A stretch of DNA of 64,000 bases, from positions 79,095-143,094 of the forward strand of contig NZ_PIGG01000068.1 in the NCBI RefSeq assembly GCF_002924445.1, read 5' to 3'. Numbering within the stretch: position 1 is the stretch's first letter; every line of letters begins with the position of its first letter. This document shows positions 1 through 9,268 of this stretch, in pieces. The translations under genes were made by a program, and so were the position numbers. The notes below the pieces were generated by a model. The model was not told the origin of the DNA, searched no databases, and saw only the letters and a list, made by a program, of their open reading frames with translations. This DNA is from Minwuia thermotolerans (GTDB lineage: Bacteria > Pseudomonadota > Alphaproteobacteria > Minwuiales > Minwuiaceae).

Positions 1-1
1 G

Positions 2-349
2 AACACGGATGACATGCGCGAAAGCCCCAGCCTGGCCATCGTACCTGCCCTGCAGCGGGCCGGGGCGGCGATCCGCGCCTACGATCCCGAAGGCATGGAG
101 GAGGCAGCGAAGCTGCTGGATGGCGTGACCTGGTGCGAGGACGCCTATGACGCGATGGAGGGCGCCGACGCGGTCGCCATCCTGACCGAGTGGAATATTT
201 TCCGCGCCCTCGATCTCGACAGGGTGAAGAAACTGCTGAAGCGCCCGGTGATGGTCGACCTGCGCAACATCTACACCCTGGACGAGATGCGCGCGGCGGG
301 TTTCCGCTATGTCAGCATCGGCCGATCCGAAATCCGGGCGGAGGACTGA
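2..349 (+). CDS. UDP-glucose 6-dehydrogenase, C-terminal part (gene cut by window edge)
   Basis: Reading from base 2 gives an open frame beginning NTDDMRESPS, the usual start of the C-terminal UDP-binding domain of UDP-glucose/GDP-mannose dehydrogenases. The segment DAYDAMEGADAVAILTEWNIFRALD and the later DLRNIY are typical of the same domain. The enzyme oxidises UDP-glucose to UDP-glucuronate with NAD+, a precursor of surface polysaccharides. The N-terminal Rossmann domain and catalytic cysteine lie upstream of the window. An internal ATG at 14 is not the true start. The stop is only 3 nt before the phosphomannomutase start, so the two are probably one sugar-nucleotide operon. Confidence 0.9.
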   Translation, partial: NTDDMRESPSLAIVPALQRAGAAIRAYDPEGMEEAAKLLDGVTWCEDAYDAMEGADAVAILTEWNIFRALDLDRVKKLLKRPVMVDLRNIYTLDEMRAAGFRYVSIGRSEIRAED

Positions 350-352
350 GCC

Positions 353-1738
353 ATGGCCGCGGGGCATCGTTTCAATCCCACGACCCTTCGCGAATACGAT
401 GTCCGCGGAACCTGGGGCGATAGCCTGACCGAGGCGGACGCCCGGGCGCTGGGCCGCTCCTTCGGCACCCTGGTGCGGCGCGGCGGGGGCGGCCACGTCG
501 CCGTTGGCCGGGACGGACGCATGAGTTCGCCGGCTCTCGCCGCGGCGCTGATCGAAGGGCTGGCCTCCACCGGCTGCGATGTCACGGACATCGGGTTGGG
601 CCCGACGCCGATGCTCTATTTCGCGCCCTTCCACCTGCCCGCGGACGCCGGGGTGATGGTCACCGGCTCCCACAACCCGCCGAACATGAACGGCTTCAAG
701 ATGATGATGGCCGGCAAACCCTTCTTCGGCGCCGACATCCAGAAGCTGGGCGAACTCGCGGTGGCTGCCGACTGGGAAACGGGCGCCGGCGCGGTCGGCG
801 CGCGCGATGTCTCGGCCGCCTATGTCGAGGAAGTCGTGGCCGCCTACGCCGGCGAACGCCAGCTTTCGGTCGTCTGGGACTGCGGCAACGGGGCCGCCGG
901 TGCGGTGATCGACGAGATCGTGCGCCGTCTGCCGGGCCGCCATGTGGTCCTCTATGGCGAGGTCGACGGTACCTTCCCGAACCACCATCCCGACCCGACG
1001 GTGGCGGAAAACCTGACGCAGCTTCGATCGACCGTGCGCGGCGTCGGCGCGGATCTCGGCATCGCCTTCGACGGCGACGGCGACCGCATTGGCGTGATCG
1101 ACAACGAGGGCGAGGTGCTGTGGGGCGACCAGATCCTGCTGCTGCTGGCGCGCGACGTGCTGGCCGAGCGGCCGGGAGCCACGATCATCGCCGACGTGAA
1201 GGCCAGCCAGGTGTTGTTCGACGGCATTGCCGAGGCCGGCGGCAAGCCGCTGATGTACCGGACCGGCCATTCGCTCATCAAGGCCAAGATGGCCGAGCTG
1301 AAAAGCCCGCTGGCCGGCGAGATGTCGGGTCACATCTTCTTCGCCGACCGCTGGTACGGTTTCGATGACGCGCTCTATGCGGGCGTGCGGTTCCTCGCCG
1401 TGCTGGCGAAGCAGCAGACGACGCTGGCCGACCTTCGCCGCGCCATGCCGGCCACCGTGAACACGCCGGAACTCCGCTTCGACTGCGATGACGTGCGCAA
1501 GTTCACCGTGGTCGAGGAGATCGTCGACCGCCTGCGGCAGGGCGGCGTGAAGTTCTCCGATGTCGATGGCGCGCGGGTGATGACCGAAGACGGCTGGTGG
1601 CTGATCCGCGCCTCCAATACCCAGCCTGTCCTTGTCGCCCGCTGCGAGGCGTCCAGCGAGGACGGTCTGGGCCGCCTCAAGGCGCTGCTGGTCGAGCAGC
1701 TGTCGAAGAGCGGCGTCGAGGCTCCGAAGGGACTTTAA
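353..1738 (+). CDS. Phosphomannomutase/phosphoglucomutase
   Basis: A 461-residue alpha-D-phosphohexomutase that interconverts hexose 6- and 1-phosphates (mannose and/or glucose), feeding nucleotide-sugar synthesis. All four family signatures are present: the phosphoserine loop TGSHNPPN with Ser106, the Mg2+ loop DGDGDR starting near residue 240, the sugar-binding loop GEMSGHIFF near 322, and the phosphate-binding SNTQP near 421. The length is normal for the ManB/AlgC group. It starts 3 nt after the UDP-glucose dehydrogenase stop. Its stop overlaps the convergent cobD stop by 3 nt. Which sugar it prefers cannot be read from the sequence. Confidence 0.93.
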   Translation: MAAGHRFNPTTLREYDVRGTWGDSLTEADARALGRSFGTLVRRGGGGHVAVGRDGRMSSPALAAALIEGLASTGCDVTDIGLGPTPMLYFAPFHLPADAGVMVTGSHNPPNMNGFKMMMAGKPFFGADIQKLGELAVAADWETGAGAVGARDVSAAYVEEVVAAYAGERQLSVVWDCGNGAAGAVIDEIVRRLPGRHVVLYGEVDGTFPNHHPDPTVAENLTQLRSTVRGVGADLGIAFDGDGDRIGVIDNEGEVLWGDQILLLLARDVLAERPGATIIADVKASQVLFDGIAEAGGKPLMYRTGHSLIKAKMAELKSPLAGEMSGHIFFADRWYGFDDALYAGVRFLAVLAKQQTTLADLRRAMPATVNTPELRFDCDDVRKFTVVEEIVDRLRQGGVKFSDVDGARVMTEDGWWLIRASNTQPVLVARCEASSEDGLGRLKALLVEQLSKSGVEAPKGL

Positions 1739-2676
1739 AGCACCAACGCCCCAAGGATCGCGAAGGCCAGCAGGATCGCCCAGGCGCGCCAGTAGAGGTC
1801 GAGGCTTTCCCGGATATCGCGGGGCGTGGCTGCCTGGCGGCCCTCCGGGTTCATCCATGGATCGTCGATGAACTGCCCCGCATAGGTGCGCGGTCCGGCC
1901 AGGGCGAGACCCAGAATCTTCGCCGCCGCTGCCTCCGGCCAGCCGGCATTGGGGGAGCGGTGGCCGCGCGCGTCGCGGATGGCGGCCTTCAATCCCCGCA
2001 GTTTCAGGTCGGCCAGCGCGAACAGCGCCGCCGTCAGCCGCGCTGGTATGTAGTTCATGGCGTCGTCCAGCCGCGCCGCGGCCCATCCGAAATCCCGGTA
2101 CCTGGTGTTGCGGTGGCCGATCATGCTGTCGGCTGTGTTCACGGCCTTGTAGGCGATCAGGCCGGGCAGGCCGCCGACGATGAACCAGAAGGCGGGCGCG
2201 ATGACGCCGTCGGAAAAGTTCTCCGCGCCGCTCTCGACCGCGGCACGCGCGACACCGGCTTCGTCCAGGCTCTGGGGATTGCGCCCGACAATGCGGCCGA
2301 CTGCGGCGCGTCCTTCGTCCAGCCCCCGGTCGAGGCCACGCGCGACATCGCCGACATGGTTCATGAGCGAGCGATGGGAAATCAGGATCGCGGCGGACAC
2401 GGCGGCGATGATGTCCGCGAGCGGCAGGGCTTCGAGCGCAAGACCCAGCATGACGCTGCCGGCGACGATCAGCGCCGTCGCCATGATCCCGGCGATCTTC
2501 TGCTGGCGCGGCGCATCCGACGGGCGGTTCAGCCGCCAGTCGAGCCAGCCGATGACCCGCCCGGCGGCCACGATGGGGTGCATGATCCGTGACCACAGCC
2601 ATTCCGGTTCGCCCAGCGCGGCGTCCAGGGCCAGCGCGATGGCGAGCAGCAGCAGGATATGGCCGGGATCGATCAT
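1735..2676 (-). CDS. cobD: Adenosylcobinamide-phosphate synthase (CobD/CbiB)
   Basis: A 313-residue polytopic membrane protein that attaches aminopropanol (or its phosphate) to adenosylcobyric acid late in B12 synthesis. Family marks are the N-terminal LDAALGEPEWLW...HPIVAAGR, the AVESGAENFSDGVIAPAFW segment and KAVNTADSMIG. The frame is open upstream to 2802, but the family start is the ATG at 2676, giving MIDPGHILLLLA. That ATG overlaps the stop of cobC by 4 nt, so the pair is translationally coupled. cobC would supply the aminopropanol phosphate that this enzyme uses. Confidence 0.93.
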   Translation of the reverse strand: MIDPGHILLLLAIALALDAALGEPEWLWSRIMHPIVAAGRVIGWLDWRLNRPSDAPRQQKIAGIMATALIVAGSVMLGLALEALPLADIIAAVSAAILISHRSLMNHVGDVARGLDRGLDEGRAAVGRIVGRNPQSLDEAGVARAAVESGAENFSDGVIAPAFWFIVGGLPGLIAYKAVNTADSMIGHRNTRYRDFGWAAARLDDAMNYIPARLTAALFALADLKLRGLKAAIRDARGHRSPNAGWPEAAAAKILGLALAGPRTYAGQFIDDPWMNPEGRQAATPRDIRESLDLYWRAWAILLAFAILGALVL

Positions 2677-3650
2677 GAACCAAGAGCCGTCTCGAGCTGA
2701 CGCCAGCCGGCCTCGTCGGGCGGCAGGCCAAAGCGGAGCCAGTCGGGCGCGTAGCCGAAGGGGCGGACATGGACATGATGCGCGGCGAAGCGGGTCAGCC
2801 ATCCGCCGGTGTCGCCGGACCTTGCGGTGACGAACAGGTCGGTGCCCCCGACGATTCCGAAGCCCGCCTCCTCCAGCAGGTTCCGGAACCGCGCCATCGC
2901 CGCCGCGAGATCACGCCGGGTTGCCTCGATCCAGGTGGTGTCGGCCAGGGCGGCGGCGCCCGCGAACAGTGCCGGGCCGGAGACCGCCCAGGGCCCCAGC
3001 GTGCGCGCCAGCCGCTCGGCGAGGTCTTCCGCCGCGACGGCGAAGCCGAGCCTGAGCCCGGCGAGGCCGAAGAATTTGCCGAAGGAACGGAGCACAATGA
3101 CGTTCTCCGGCAGTTTCTCCGGACAGAGCGACAGCGCCGGCGTGACGTCGCAGAAGGATTCGTCGACCACCAGGAAGCCGACCTTGCCGGCGAGGTCCAG
3201 CAGCCGAGCCGGTTCCGTCCGCCGGCCGTCCGGGTTGTTGGGATTGACCAGCACGGCGGCGTCGGCGCCCACCAGGTCCGCCACTTCCGCGATGTCCCGC
3301 GGCGCCCGGCCGCTGTCGGCGAAGCGGCCCGCATGTTCGTTGTAGGTCGGCGCGAGAACGCGGACGTCGCCGCCTTCCGCCAGGGCCGGCATGAGCTGGA
3401 TCAGTGCCTGCGCGCCGCCGGCAGGGACAATGTAGTTGCCGGAGTGGACGCCATAGGCCCCGCGCGCCGCAGCGATCAGCGTCTCGACATCGGCCCGTTC
3501 GGGCAAGGCCGTGAGAAAGCGCTGCGGGATCTCGGGCATTGGCCAGGGATTCGGGTTGATGCCGGTCGACAGGTCAAGCCAGTCGGCCCGGTCGCCGCCG
3601 AAGCGCGCCATCGCCGCCGCAAGGTCCCCGCCATGTTCCCGCCTGCCCAT
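2673..3650 (-). CDS. cobC: Threonine-phosphate decarboxylase-like PLP enzyme (CobC)
   Basis: A fold-type I aminotransferase-like protein of 325 residues, homologous to L-threonine-O-3-phosphate decarboxylases that make (R)-1-amino-2-propanol phosphate for the nucleotide loop of cobalamin. Visible marks are the N-terminal HGGDL...DWLDLSTGINPNPWP, the VNPNNPDGR segment, and the PLP lysine in SFGKFFGLAGLRLGF (Lys192). The frame extends to 3815, but the ATG at 3650 gives the normal family N-terminus. Its stop overlaps the cobD start, forming a cobC-cobD operon that diverges from cbiX. Confidence 0.92.
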   Translation of the reverse strand: MGRREHGGDLAAAMARFGGDRADWLDLSTGINPNPWPMPEIPQRFLTALPERADVETLIAAARGAYGVHSGNYIVPAGGAQALIQLMPALAEGGDVRVLAPTYNEHAGRFADSGRAPRDIAEVADLVGADAAVLVNPNNPDGRRTEPARLLDLAGKVGFLVVDESFCDVTPALSLCPEKLPENVIVLRSFGKFFGLAGLRLGFAVAAEDLAERLARTLGPWAVSGPALFAGAAALADTTWIEATRRDLAAAMARFRNLLEEAGFGIVGGTDLFVTARSGDTGGWLTRFAAHHVHVRPFGYAPDWLRFGLPPDEAGWRQLETALGS

Positions 3651-3917
3651 GACTGTCTTGAAGCGCGCACGGCCGGTTCCGGTCAATGCGATATCTTCGA
3701 CAATCGCCGCCGCCGCCCGGATTGCATTTGCCAGCACGGGGCCGGCTCCGTTATGAGGGGCGCTCGGATGGCGCCCCGGCAGGGGCTGGAAACGACTCCG
3801 GTGCGGTCGACCCAATCAGGGGGCCAAGTCCGGAACCGTCCAGCTTTCAGCTGGCCCCGTGAAACGGGCCGGTCCCCGCCCGTGGCGTCCGTGAACCGCG
3901 GGAAGGGGACGATTGCC
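3651..3917. promoter_or_regulatory. Divergent intergenic region between cobC and cbiX
   Basis: This 267-bp gap must contain the promoters for cobC-cobD (minus) and the cbiX-cobM run (plus). It is rich in G/C hairpins, for example GGGGCGCTC pairing imperfectly with GGCGCCCC near 3758-3778. I looked for the B12-box of a cobalamin riboswitch on both strands and did not find a convincing one. No operator can be named. Confidence 0.35.
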
Positions 3918-4949
3918 ATGACCAGCACTCTGCCGGACAAGACCGGGATCATGATCTGCGGCCATGGCAGCCGCGATCAGCGCGCCGTCGACGAGTTCGC
4001 CCAGCTGTCCCATCGCCTGCGGGAGCGGTTTCCCGGCACCCCCGTGGACTATGGCTATCTGGAGTTCGCCACGCCGGTGATCCGTGACGGTCTGGACGCC
4101 TTGCGCGGACGCGGCGTCGAAAGGGTGCTGGCCGTGCCCGGCATGCTGTTCGCGGCCGGTCACGCCAAGAACGACATCCCGTCGGTCCTGAACACCTATG
4201 CCGCGCAGAACGGGCTGGAGATTGCCTATGGGCGGGAACTCGCGGTCGACCTGAAGATGCTGCAGGCTGCCGGCGACCGCGTGGCCGAAGCGCTGGCGGC
4301 GGCGGGCGGCGACGTCCCGCGCGAGGAGACGCTGCTGGTCGTGGTCGGCCGAGGCGCCTCCGATCCGGACGCCAACTCCAACGTCGCCAAGATGGCCCGG
4401 ATGCTCTGGGAAGGCATGGGCTTCGGCTGGTGCGAGGTGGCCTATTCGGGCGTTACCTTCCCGCTGGTCGAACCGGCCCTGGAGCACGCCGTGAAGCTCG
4501 GCTATCGCCGGATCGTCGTCTTTCCGTATTTCCTGTTCACGGGCATCCTGGTGGAGCGGATCTACGGCTACACCGACCAGGTCGCGGCGTGCCATCCCGG
4601 CATCGAGTTCATCAAGGCGGGCTATCTCAACGACCATCCGAAGGTGATCGACACCTTCGTCGATCGTGTCCACGAGATCGTCGACGGCGCCAACCTCATG
4701 AACTGTCAGATGTGCAAGTACCGCGCGCAGGTGCTGGGTTTCGAGGCGGAGGTCGGCCTGCCGCAGGAAAGCCACCACCACCATGTCGAGGGAATCGGTT
4801 CCGGCGACGGCGGCGGACATCACCACCACCACGAACACGACCATGATCATGGCCACGATCACGGCCATTCTCATGGCCATGGCCATCATCACCCCTATCC
4901 ACATGCCGATCACCCGCTCGGGCCGCGCAGCATGAAGAAGACGGGGTGA
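3918..4949 (+). CDS. cbiX: Sirohydrochlorin cobaltochelatase with MxCxxC motif and His-rich tail
   Basis: A 343-residue long-form CbiX, which inserts Co2+ into sirohydrochlorin or a related tetrapyrrole. Two chelatase modules are visible: MICGHGSRD at residues 12-20 (metal-binding His16) and a second half with VVVGRGASDPDAN. Near residues 261-266 the motif MNCQMC has the MxCxxC pattern that in Bacillus CbiX carries an iron-sulphur centre. Residues about 280-335 are extremely rich in His, Asp and Glu and probably store or deliver metal. The start is the ATG at 3918. The long open frame upstream of it is not coding, because it overlaps cobC. The stop overlaps the GTG of cobH. Confidence 0.92.
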   Translation: MTSTLPDKTGIMICGHGSRDQRAVDEFAQLSHRLRERFPGTPVDYGYLEFATPVIRDGLDALRGRGVERVLAVPGMLFAAGHAKNDIPSVLNTYAAQNGLEIAYGRELAVDLKMLQAAGDRVAEALAAAGGDVPREETLLVVVGRGASDPDANSNVAKMARMLWEGMGFGWCEVAYSGVTFPLVEPALEHAVKLGYRRIVVFPYFLFTGILVERIYGYTDQVAACHPGIEFIKAGYLNDHPKVIDTFVDRVHEIVDGANLMNCQMCKYRAQVLGFEAEVGLPQESHHHHVEGIGSGDGGGHHHHHEHDHDHGHDHGHSHGHGHHHPYPHADHPLGPRSMKKTG

Positions 4950-5590
4950 GCATCGTGGCGCTCGATTACGAGCGGGATCCGCAGGCGATCTACGACCGCT
5001 CCTTCGCCACCGTGGAGGCCGAGGCCGATCTCTCGGGGCTGCCGGCGGCGCTCTGGCCGGTCGCGGTGCGTCTGATCCACGCCTCTGGCATGGTCGAGAT
5101 CGCGCCCGATATCGAGGGCTCCGATGACCTGGTGGAGCGGGCCACGGCGGCGCTCCGCCGCGGCGCGCCGGTGCTCTGCGATTGCGAGATGGTCCGCGCC
5201 GGCGTCATTCGACGCCTGCTGCCGGCGGAGAACGAGGTGCTGACGTCGATCGCTGCGCCCGAAACCCCTGCGCGGGCGAAGGAAATCGCCAATACCCGCT
5301 CGGCTGCGGCGGTTGAGTTGTGGCGGCCCCGGCTCGATGGCGCAGTCGTCGCCATCGGTAACGCGCCGACGGCGCTGTTCCACCTGCTGGAACTTCTGGA
5401 CGAAGGCTGGCCGCGGCCGGCCGCGATCCTGGGCTTTCCGGTCGGCTTCGTCGGCGCGGCCGAATCGAAGGCCGAGCTGGCGCGCCACTCCCGCTGTGTG
5501 CCGTTCCTGACGCTGCAGGGCAGGCGCGGCGGCAGCGCCATGGCCTCGGCGGCGGTCAACGCGCTCGCCATCCTGGCGGCGCGGCCATGA
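4946..5590 (+). CDS. cobH: Precorrin-8X methylmutase (CobH/CbiC)
   Basis: A 214-residue enzyme that migrates the C-11 methyl group to C-12 to form hydrogenobyrinate (or cobyrinate). The family core is present: RLIHASGMVEIAPDI with the catalytic His45, then GAPVLCDCEMVRAGV, NAPTALFHLLELL and GFPVGFVGAAESK. The start is the GTG at 4946, overlapping the cbiX stop (GTGA). A GTG at 4955 is a slightly shorter alternative. It is the second gene of the coupled cobalamin run. Confidence 0.94.
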   Translation: MSIVALDYERDPQAIYDRSFATVEAEADLSGLPAALWPVAVRLIHASGMVEIAPDIEGSDDLVERATAALRRGAPVLCDCEMVRAGVIRRLLPAENEVLTSIAAPETPARAKEIANTRSAAAVELWRPRLDGAVVAIGNAPTALFHLLELLDEGWPRPAAILGFPVGFVGAAESKAELARHSRCVPFLTLQGRRGGSAMASAAVNALAILAARP

Positions 5591-6792
5591 CCGGGCCCTG
5601 GCTTTCCGTCGTCGGCGTCACCGAGGAAGGCGCGGCCGCGCTGCCGCCGTCGTCGCGACGCCTGGTCGATGATGCCGAGGTGCTGATCGGCGGCGAACGG
5701 CATCTGGCCATGTTCCCCGAGGACGGCCGCGAGCGCCTCACCTGGACCCGGCCGCTGAAGCATCTGGCCGAACGCATCGGCGAGTTTCGCGGCCGCCGCG
5801 TGGCCGTGCTGGCCACGGGCGATCCGCTCAACTTCGGCGTCGCCGCCAAGCTGCTTCGGCATGTGCCGATCGAGGAGATGGTGATCGCGCCGGCGCCGTC
5901 GGCCTTCAGCCTGATCGCGGCGCGCATGGGCTGGTCGCTGCCGGACGTCGAGTGCATCAGCCTGCATGGCCGCCCGGCCGACCGTTTCCGGGCCTGGCCC
6001 GCCCCGGGGCTCAGGATCATTGCGCTCTCGGGCGATGCGGAGACGCCGCCGCAGGTCGCGAAGATGCTGGCCGAGACGGGCTATGGCCAGAGCCGCATGA
6101 CCGTCTTCGGACATGTCGGCGGGCCGAAGGAGAGCCGCAGCGAGGCGCTCGCCGCCGACTGGGGACCGGCGATCCCGGACCTCAACACCATGGCGGTCGA
6201 ATGCGTGGCCGATCCGGGCCTCGCGCCCGTGCCGCGCACGCCGGGTCTCGCCGACGATCTGTTCCGTCACGACGGCAAGATGACCAAGCGGGAGGTCCGC
6301 GCGATCACGCTGGCGAAGCTCGCGCCGCATCGGGATGCGTTGCTCTGGGACGTCGGCGCCGGCTGCGGCTCGGTCGCAATCGAATGGATGCGCGCCGCGC
6401 CGGAAGCGCGAGCGGTCGCGCTGGAGCCCGATGCCGGCCGCCGCGCCATGGCCGCGGACAACGCCATCGCGCTGGGCGTGCCCGAACTCGAACTGATCGA
6501 CGGCCGCGCGCCTGCTGCGCTGGCGGGTCTGCCGCGGCCCGACGCGATATTCGTGGGCGGCGGGGTCTCGGACCCCGCAGTGATCCCGGCCTGCCGGGCG
6601 GCGCTGGCGGCGGGCGGGCGGATCGTGGCCAACGCGGTCACGCTGGAAGGGCAGGCCGAGCTGCAGCGGGCCTACCGCGATCATGGCGGCGAGCTGGTGC
6701 GCATCGCCGTCGAGCGCGCCGCGCCGGTCGGGACCATGACCGGCTGGCGGCCGGCCATGCCGGTCATGCAGTGGTCGGCGGTGAAACGGTGA
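5587..6792 (+). CDS. cobL: Precorrin-6Y C5,15-methyltransferase, decarboxylating (CobL; CbiE-CbiT fusion)
   Basis: A 401-residue bifunctional enzyme. The N-terminal half (about 1-205) is a CbiE-type tetrapyrrole methylase, with GDPLNFGVAAKLL and APSAFSLIAARMGW. The C-terminal half (about 210-401) is a CbiT-type class I methyltransferase, with the SAM loop LLWDVGAGCGSVAIEWMR. It methylates C-5 and C-15 and decarboxylates the acetate side chain at C-12. The start ATG overlaps the cobH stop (ATGA), and its stop overlaps the GTG of cobI. The fused arrangement is normal for the CobL type. Confidence 0.94.
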   Translation: MTGPWLSVVGVTEEGAAALPPSSRRLVDDAEVLIGGERHLAMFPEDGRERLTWTRPLKHLAERIGEFRGRRVAVLATGDPLNFGVAAKLLRHVPIEEMVIAPAPSAFSLIAARMGWSLPDVECISLHGRPADRFRAWPAPGLRIIALSGDAETPPQVAKMLAETGYGQSRMTVFGHVGGPKESRSEALAADWGPAIPDLNTMAVECVADPGLAPVPRTPGLADDLFRHDGKMTKREVRAITLAKLAPHRDALLWDVGAGCGSVAIEWMRAAPEARAVALEPDAGRRAMAADNAIALGVPELELIDGRAPAALAGLPRPDAIFVGGGVSDPAVIPACRAALAAGGRIVANAVTLEGQAELQRAYRDHGGELVRIAVERAAPVGTMTGWRPAMPVMQWSAVKR

Positions 6793-7487
6793 CGGGGCGG
6801 CTCTACGGTGTCGGCGTCGGCCCGGGCGACCCGGACCTCATGACCTTCCGCGCGCACCATGTCATTGCCGCGTGCCGGGCAGTGGCCTTCATAGAGGCGG
6901 ATGGCCGGCCCTCGCGGGCGCGCCGGACCGCCGATCCGGCGGTCCCCGTCGGCGTCGAGGAATTGCCCATTGCGCTGCCCATGCGGCCCGACCCGGAATT
7001 GGCGGGTGACGCCTATGACGCCGCGGCGGCGCGCATCGAATGCTGCCTGGCCCGGGAGATGGACGTTGCGGTGCTCTGCGAGGGCGATCCGCTGCTCTAC
7101 GGCTCATTCATCCAGCTCATGGAGCGGCTCGCCGGGCACTGCGAGATCGAGATCGTGCCGGGCTTGCCTTCGGTCGTGGCGGCGGCCGCCGCCGCGCGGC
7201 TGCCGCTGGTGCGCCGCGACGAGGTTCTGACGTTGATCCCTGCGACCCTGACCGAACCCGAACTGGCCGCACGGCTGGCGGTGGCGGACTGCGCCGCGAT
7301 CCTCAAGACCGGCCGTCATCTGGACAAGGTGCGCCGCGCGCTGTCCGAAGCAGGCATGCTGGCGGACGCAGTGGCGGTGCTGGAGGCGTCGATGCCGGCC
7401 GAAAAGATCGTCCCGCTGGCGGCGTGGACGGATGAGACCTTGCCGTATTTCGCATTGATCGTCGCGCACCGGAGCAGCCTGAAATGA
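6789..7487 (+). CDS. cobI: Precorrin-2 C20-methyltransferase (CobI/CbiL)
   Basis: A 232-residue SAM-dependent tetrapyrrole methylase acting on C-20 of precorrin-2 or its cobalt form. Visible marks are GVGVGPGDPDLMTFRA at residues 6-21, the VLCEGDPLLYGSFIQL motif and EIVPGLPSV. The start is the GTG at 6789 overlapping the cobL stop. The frame is open far upstream, but that extension lies over cobL and is a shadow. Its stop overlaps the next ATG by 4 nt. Whether the natural substrate carries cobalt is not visible. Confidence 0.93.
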   Translation: MTGRLYGVGVGPGDPDLMTFRAHHVIAACRAVAFIEADGRPSRARRTADPAVPVGVEELPIALPMRPDPELAGDAYDAAAARIECCLAREMDVAVLCEGDPLLYGSFIQLMERLAGHCEIEIVPGLPSVVAAAAAARLPLVRRDEVLTLIPATLTEPELAARLAVADCAAILKTGRHLDKVRRALSEAGMLADAVAVLEASMPAEKIVPLAAWTDETLPYFALIVAHRSSLK

Positions 7488-9268
7488 CTCCTGCGATCAT
7501 CGTTCTGGATGAGAAAGGCGCGGCTCTGGCCCGCCGGCTTGCGGCCCCGCTAGGGGCCGAGATCCACGGACTTGGGGCGCGCGTCAGTGAGACCGATCAC
7601 AGGTTCGACCGCGTGGCCGAACACGTCGCTGCGCTCTTTCTCGCCGGCCGGCCCGTGATCGGAGTCTGTGCCGCCGGCATCCTGATCCGCGCCCTCGGGC
7701 CGCACCTCACGGACAAACGCGCGGAGCCGCCGGTGCTGGCCGTCTCCGGTGACGGGGCAAGCGTCGTCCCATTGCTTGGCGGTCACCGCGGCGCGAACGA
7801 ACTGGCCCGGCGGATCGCCGAGTCGGTCGGAGGTCACGCGGCGCTGACCACGGCGGGGGAGGCGGCCTTCGGCCTGGCGCTGGACGCGCCGCCTGCGGGC
7901 TGGCGGCTGGCCAATCCGGCAAACGCGAAAAGCGTGATGGCGGCGCTGGTGGCCGGCGGCGGCGCGGCGACCGAGGGCGAACTGCCCTGGCCGGCCGACG
8001 CCATCCCCGCTGGCGATGACGTGCGGCTGATCGGGACCCACGCCCCGGCGGCCGGCGACGAGCGGACGCTGGTCTACCATCCGCAGGGGCATGTGATCGG
8101 CGTCGGCTGCGCCCGGGACTGCCCGCCAGAGGAACTGCGCGATCTGGTGGTGTCGGCCCTGGCAGTCGCGGAGGTCGCCTCGGGGGCGGCGGCCTGCATT
8201 GCCTCGATCGACATCAAGGCCGACGAGTCGGCGATCCTGGCGCTGGCGGCCGAACTCGACCTGCCATTCCGGCTTTTCGACGCGGCCACGCTGGAGGCCG
8301 AGACGCCGCGCCTCGCCAACCCCTCCGACGTCGTGTTCGCCGAGGTCGGCTGTCACGGCGTTGCCGAGGCCGCGGCCCTGGCTGGCGCGGGACCCGAGGG
8401 TATTCTGGTGGTCGAGAAGCGGAAATCGGCGAACGCCACGGTCGCGGTCGCTCGTGCGCCGGCGGTGCTGGACGCCAACCGGATCGGCCGCGCGCCGGGC
8501 CGGCTCGACGTCGTGGGCATCGGGCCGGGGACGCCGGCCTGGCGCACGCCGGAGGCCGCCCGCCTGATCGCCGCCGCCGAGGAGATCGTCGGCTACGGCC
8601 TCTATCTTGACCTGATAGCCGACATTGCGCCGCGCGCCCGTATCACCGCCTTCCCTCTGGGCGAGGAGACGGCGCGCTGCGCTTGGGCCCTGGAACAGGC
8701 GGGGAAGGGCCGGCGGGTGGCGCTGGTCTCGTCGGGCGATGCCGGCATCTACGCCATGGCGGCGCTGGTGGAGGAACTGGTCGCCGAGGGGAAGGTCTCC
8801 GACGCCGCCCGCCGGGTTGCCGTCAATGTCAGCCCGGGCATCTCGGCGCTGCAGGCCGCGGCCGCCCGGATCGGCGCGCCGCTGGGCCATGACTTCTGCA
8901 CCGTCTCCCTGTCGGACCTGCTGACGCCCTGGGAGACGATCCGCGCCCGCGTCGAGGCCGCCGCCGCCGGCGACTTCGTCGTCGCCTTCTACAATCCCGT
9001 CTCCCGCCGCCGCCGCCATCAGCTCGCCGAGGCGCGCGACATCCTGCTGATCCGCCGCCCGCCGGAAACGCCGGTTGTTCTGGCGACCGACCTGGGGCGT
9101 CCGGCGGAGGCTGTCCGCGTCACCACGCTGGGGGCGCTGAGCGTCGACGAGGTCGACATGCTGACCGTCGTGCTTGTCGGCTCGACGGCCAGCCGGACCT
9201 ATCGCGCCGCCGGCCGGACGCGCGTCTACACACCGCGCGGCTACGCCGCCAAGGAGGAAAGCGCATGA
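7484..9268 (+). CDS. cobJ: CbiG - precorrin-3B C17-methyltransferase fusion (CbiG-CobJ)
   Basis: A 594-residue fusion. Residues about 1-330 form a CbiG unit: an N-terminal part with VCAAGILIRALGPHL and LLGGHRGANELARRIA, and a C-terminal part with GVGCARDCPPEEL and SIDIKADE. CbiG opens the delta-lactone of cobalt-precorrin-5A in the early-cobalt pathway. From about residue 338 (LDVVGIGPGT) there is a CobJ/CbiH methylase with VSSGDAGIYAMA and FYNPVSRRR, which contracts the ring. Such fusions occur in alphaproteobacteria. A full CbiG half is more typical of the early-cobalt route. Start and stop both overlap their neighbours by 4 nt. Confidence 0.91.
   Translation: MTPAIIVLDEKGAALARRLAAPLGAEIHGLGARVSETDHRFDRVAEHVAALFLAGRPVIGVCAAGILIRALGPHLTDKRAEPPVLAVSGDGASVVPLLGGHRGANELARRIAESVGGHAALTTAGEAAFGLALDAPPAGWRLANPANAKSVMAALVAGGGAATEGELPWPADAIPAGDDVRLIGTHAPAAGDERTLVYHPQGHVIGVGCARDCPPEELRDLVVSALAVAEVASGAAACIASIDIKADESAILALAAELDLPFRLFDAATLEAETPRLANPSDVVFAEVGCHGVAEAAALAGAGPEGILVVEKRKSANATVAVARAPAVLDANRIGRAPGRLDVVGIGPGTPAWRTPEAARLIAAAEEIVGYGLYLDLIADIAPRARITAFPLGEETARCAWALEQAGKGRRVALVSSGDAGIYAMAALVEELVAEGKVSDAARRVAVNVSPGISALQAAAARIGAPLGHDFCTVSLSDLLTPWETIRARVEAAAAGDFVVAFYNPVSRRRRHQLAEARDILLIRRPPETPVVLATDLGRPAEAVRVTTLGALSVDEVDMLTVVLVGSTASRTYRAAGRTRVYTPRGYAAKEESA

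Noticed and set aside
3651..3917. Possible cobalamin riboswitch upstream of cbiX or cobC
   Set aside because: A segment CCGGTGCGG near 3800 recalls part of the consensus, but the B12-box and the conserved CCCGCAAC region are absent on both strands.
2769..3917. Very long N-terminal extension of the cbiX open frame (the frame is open for 726 codons)
   Set aside because: It overlaps cobC and cobD on the other strand and has no family sequence. The chelatase starts at 3918.
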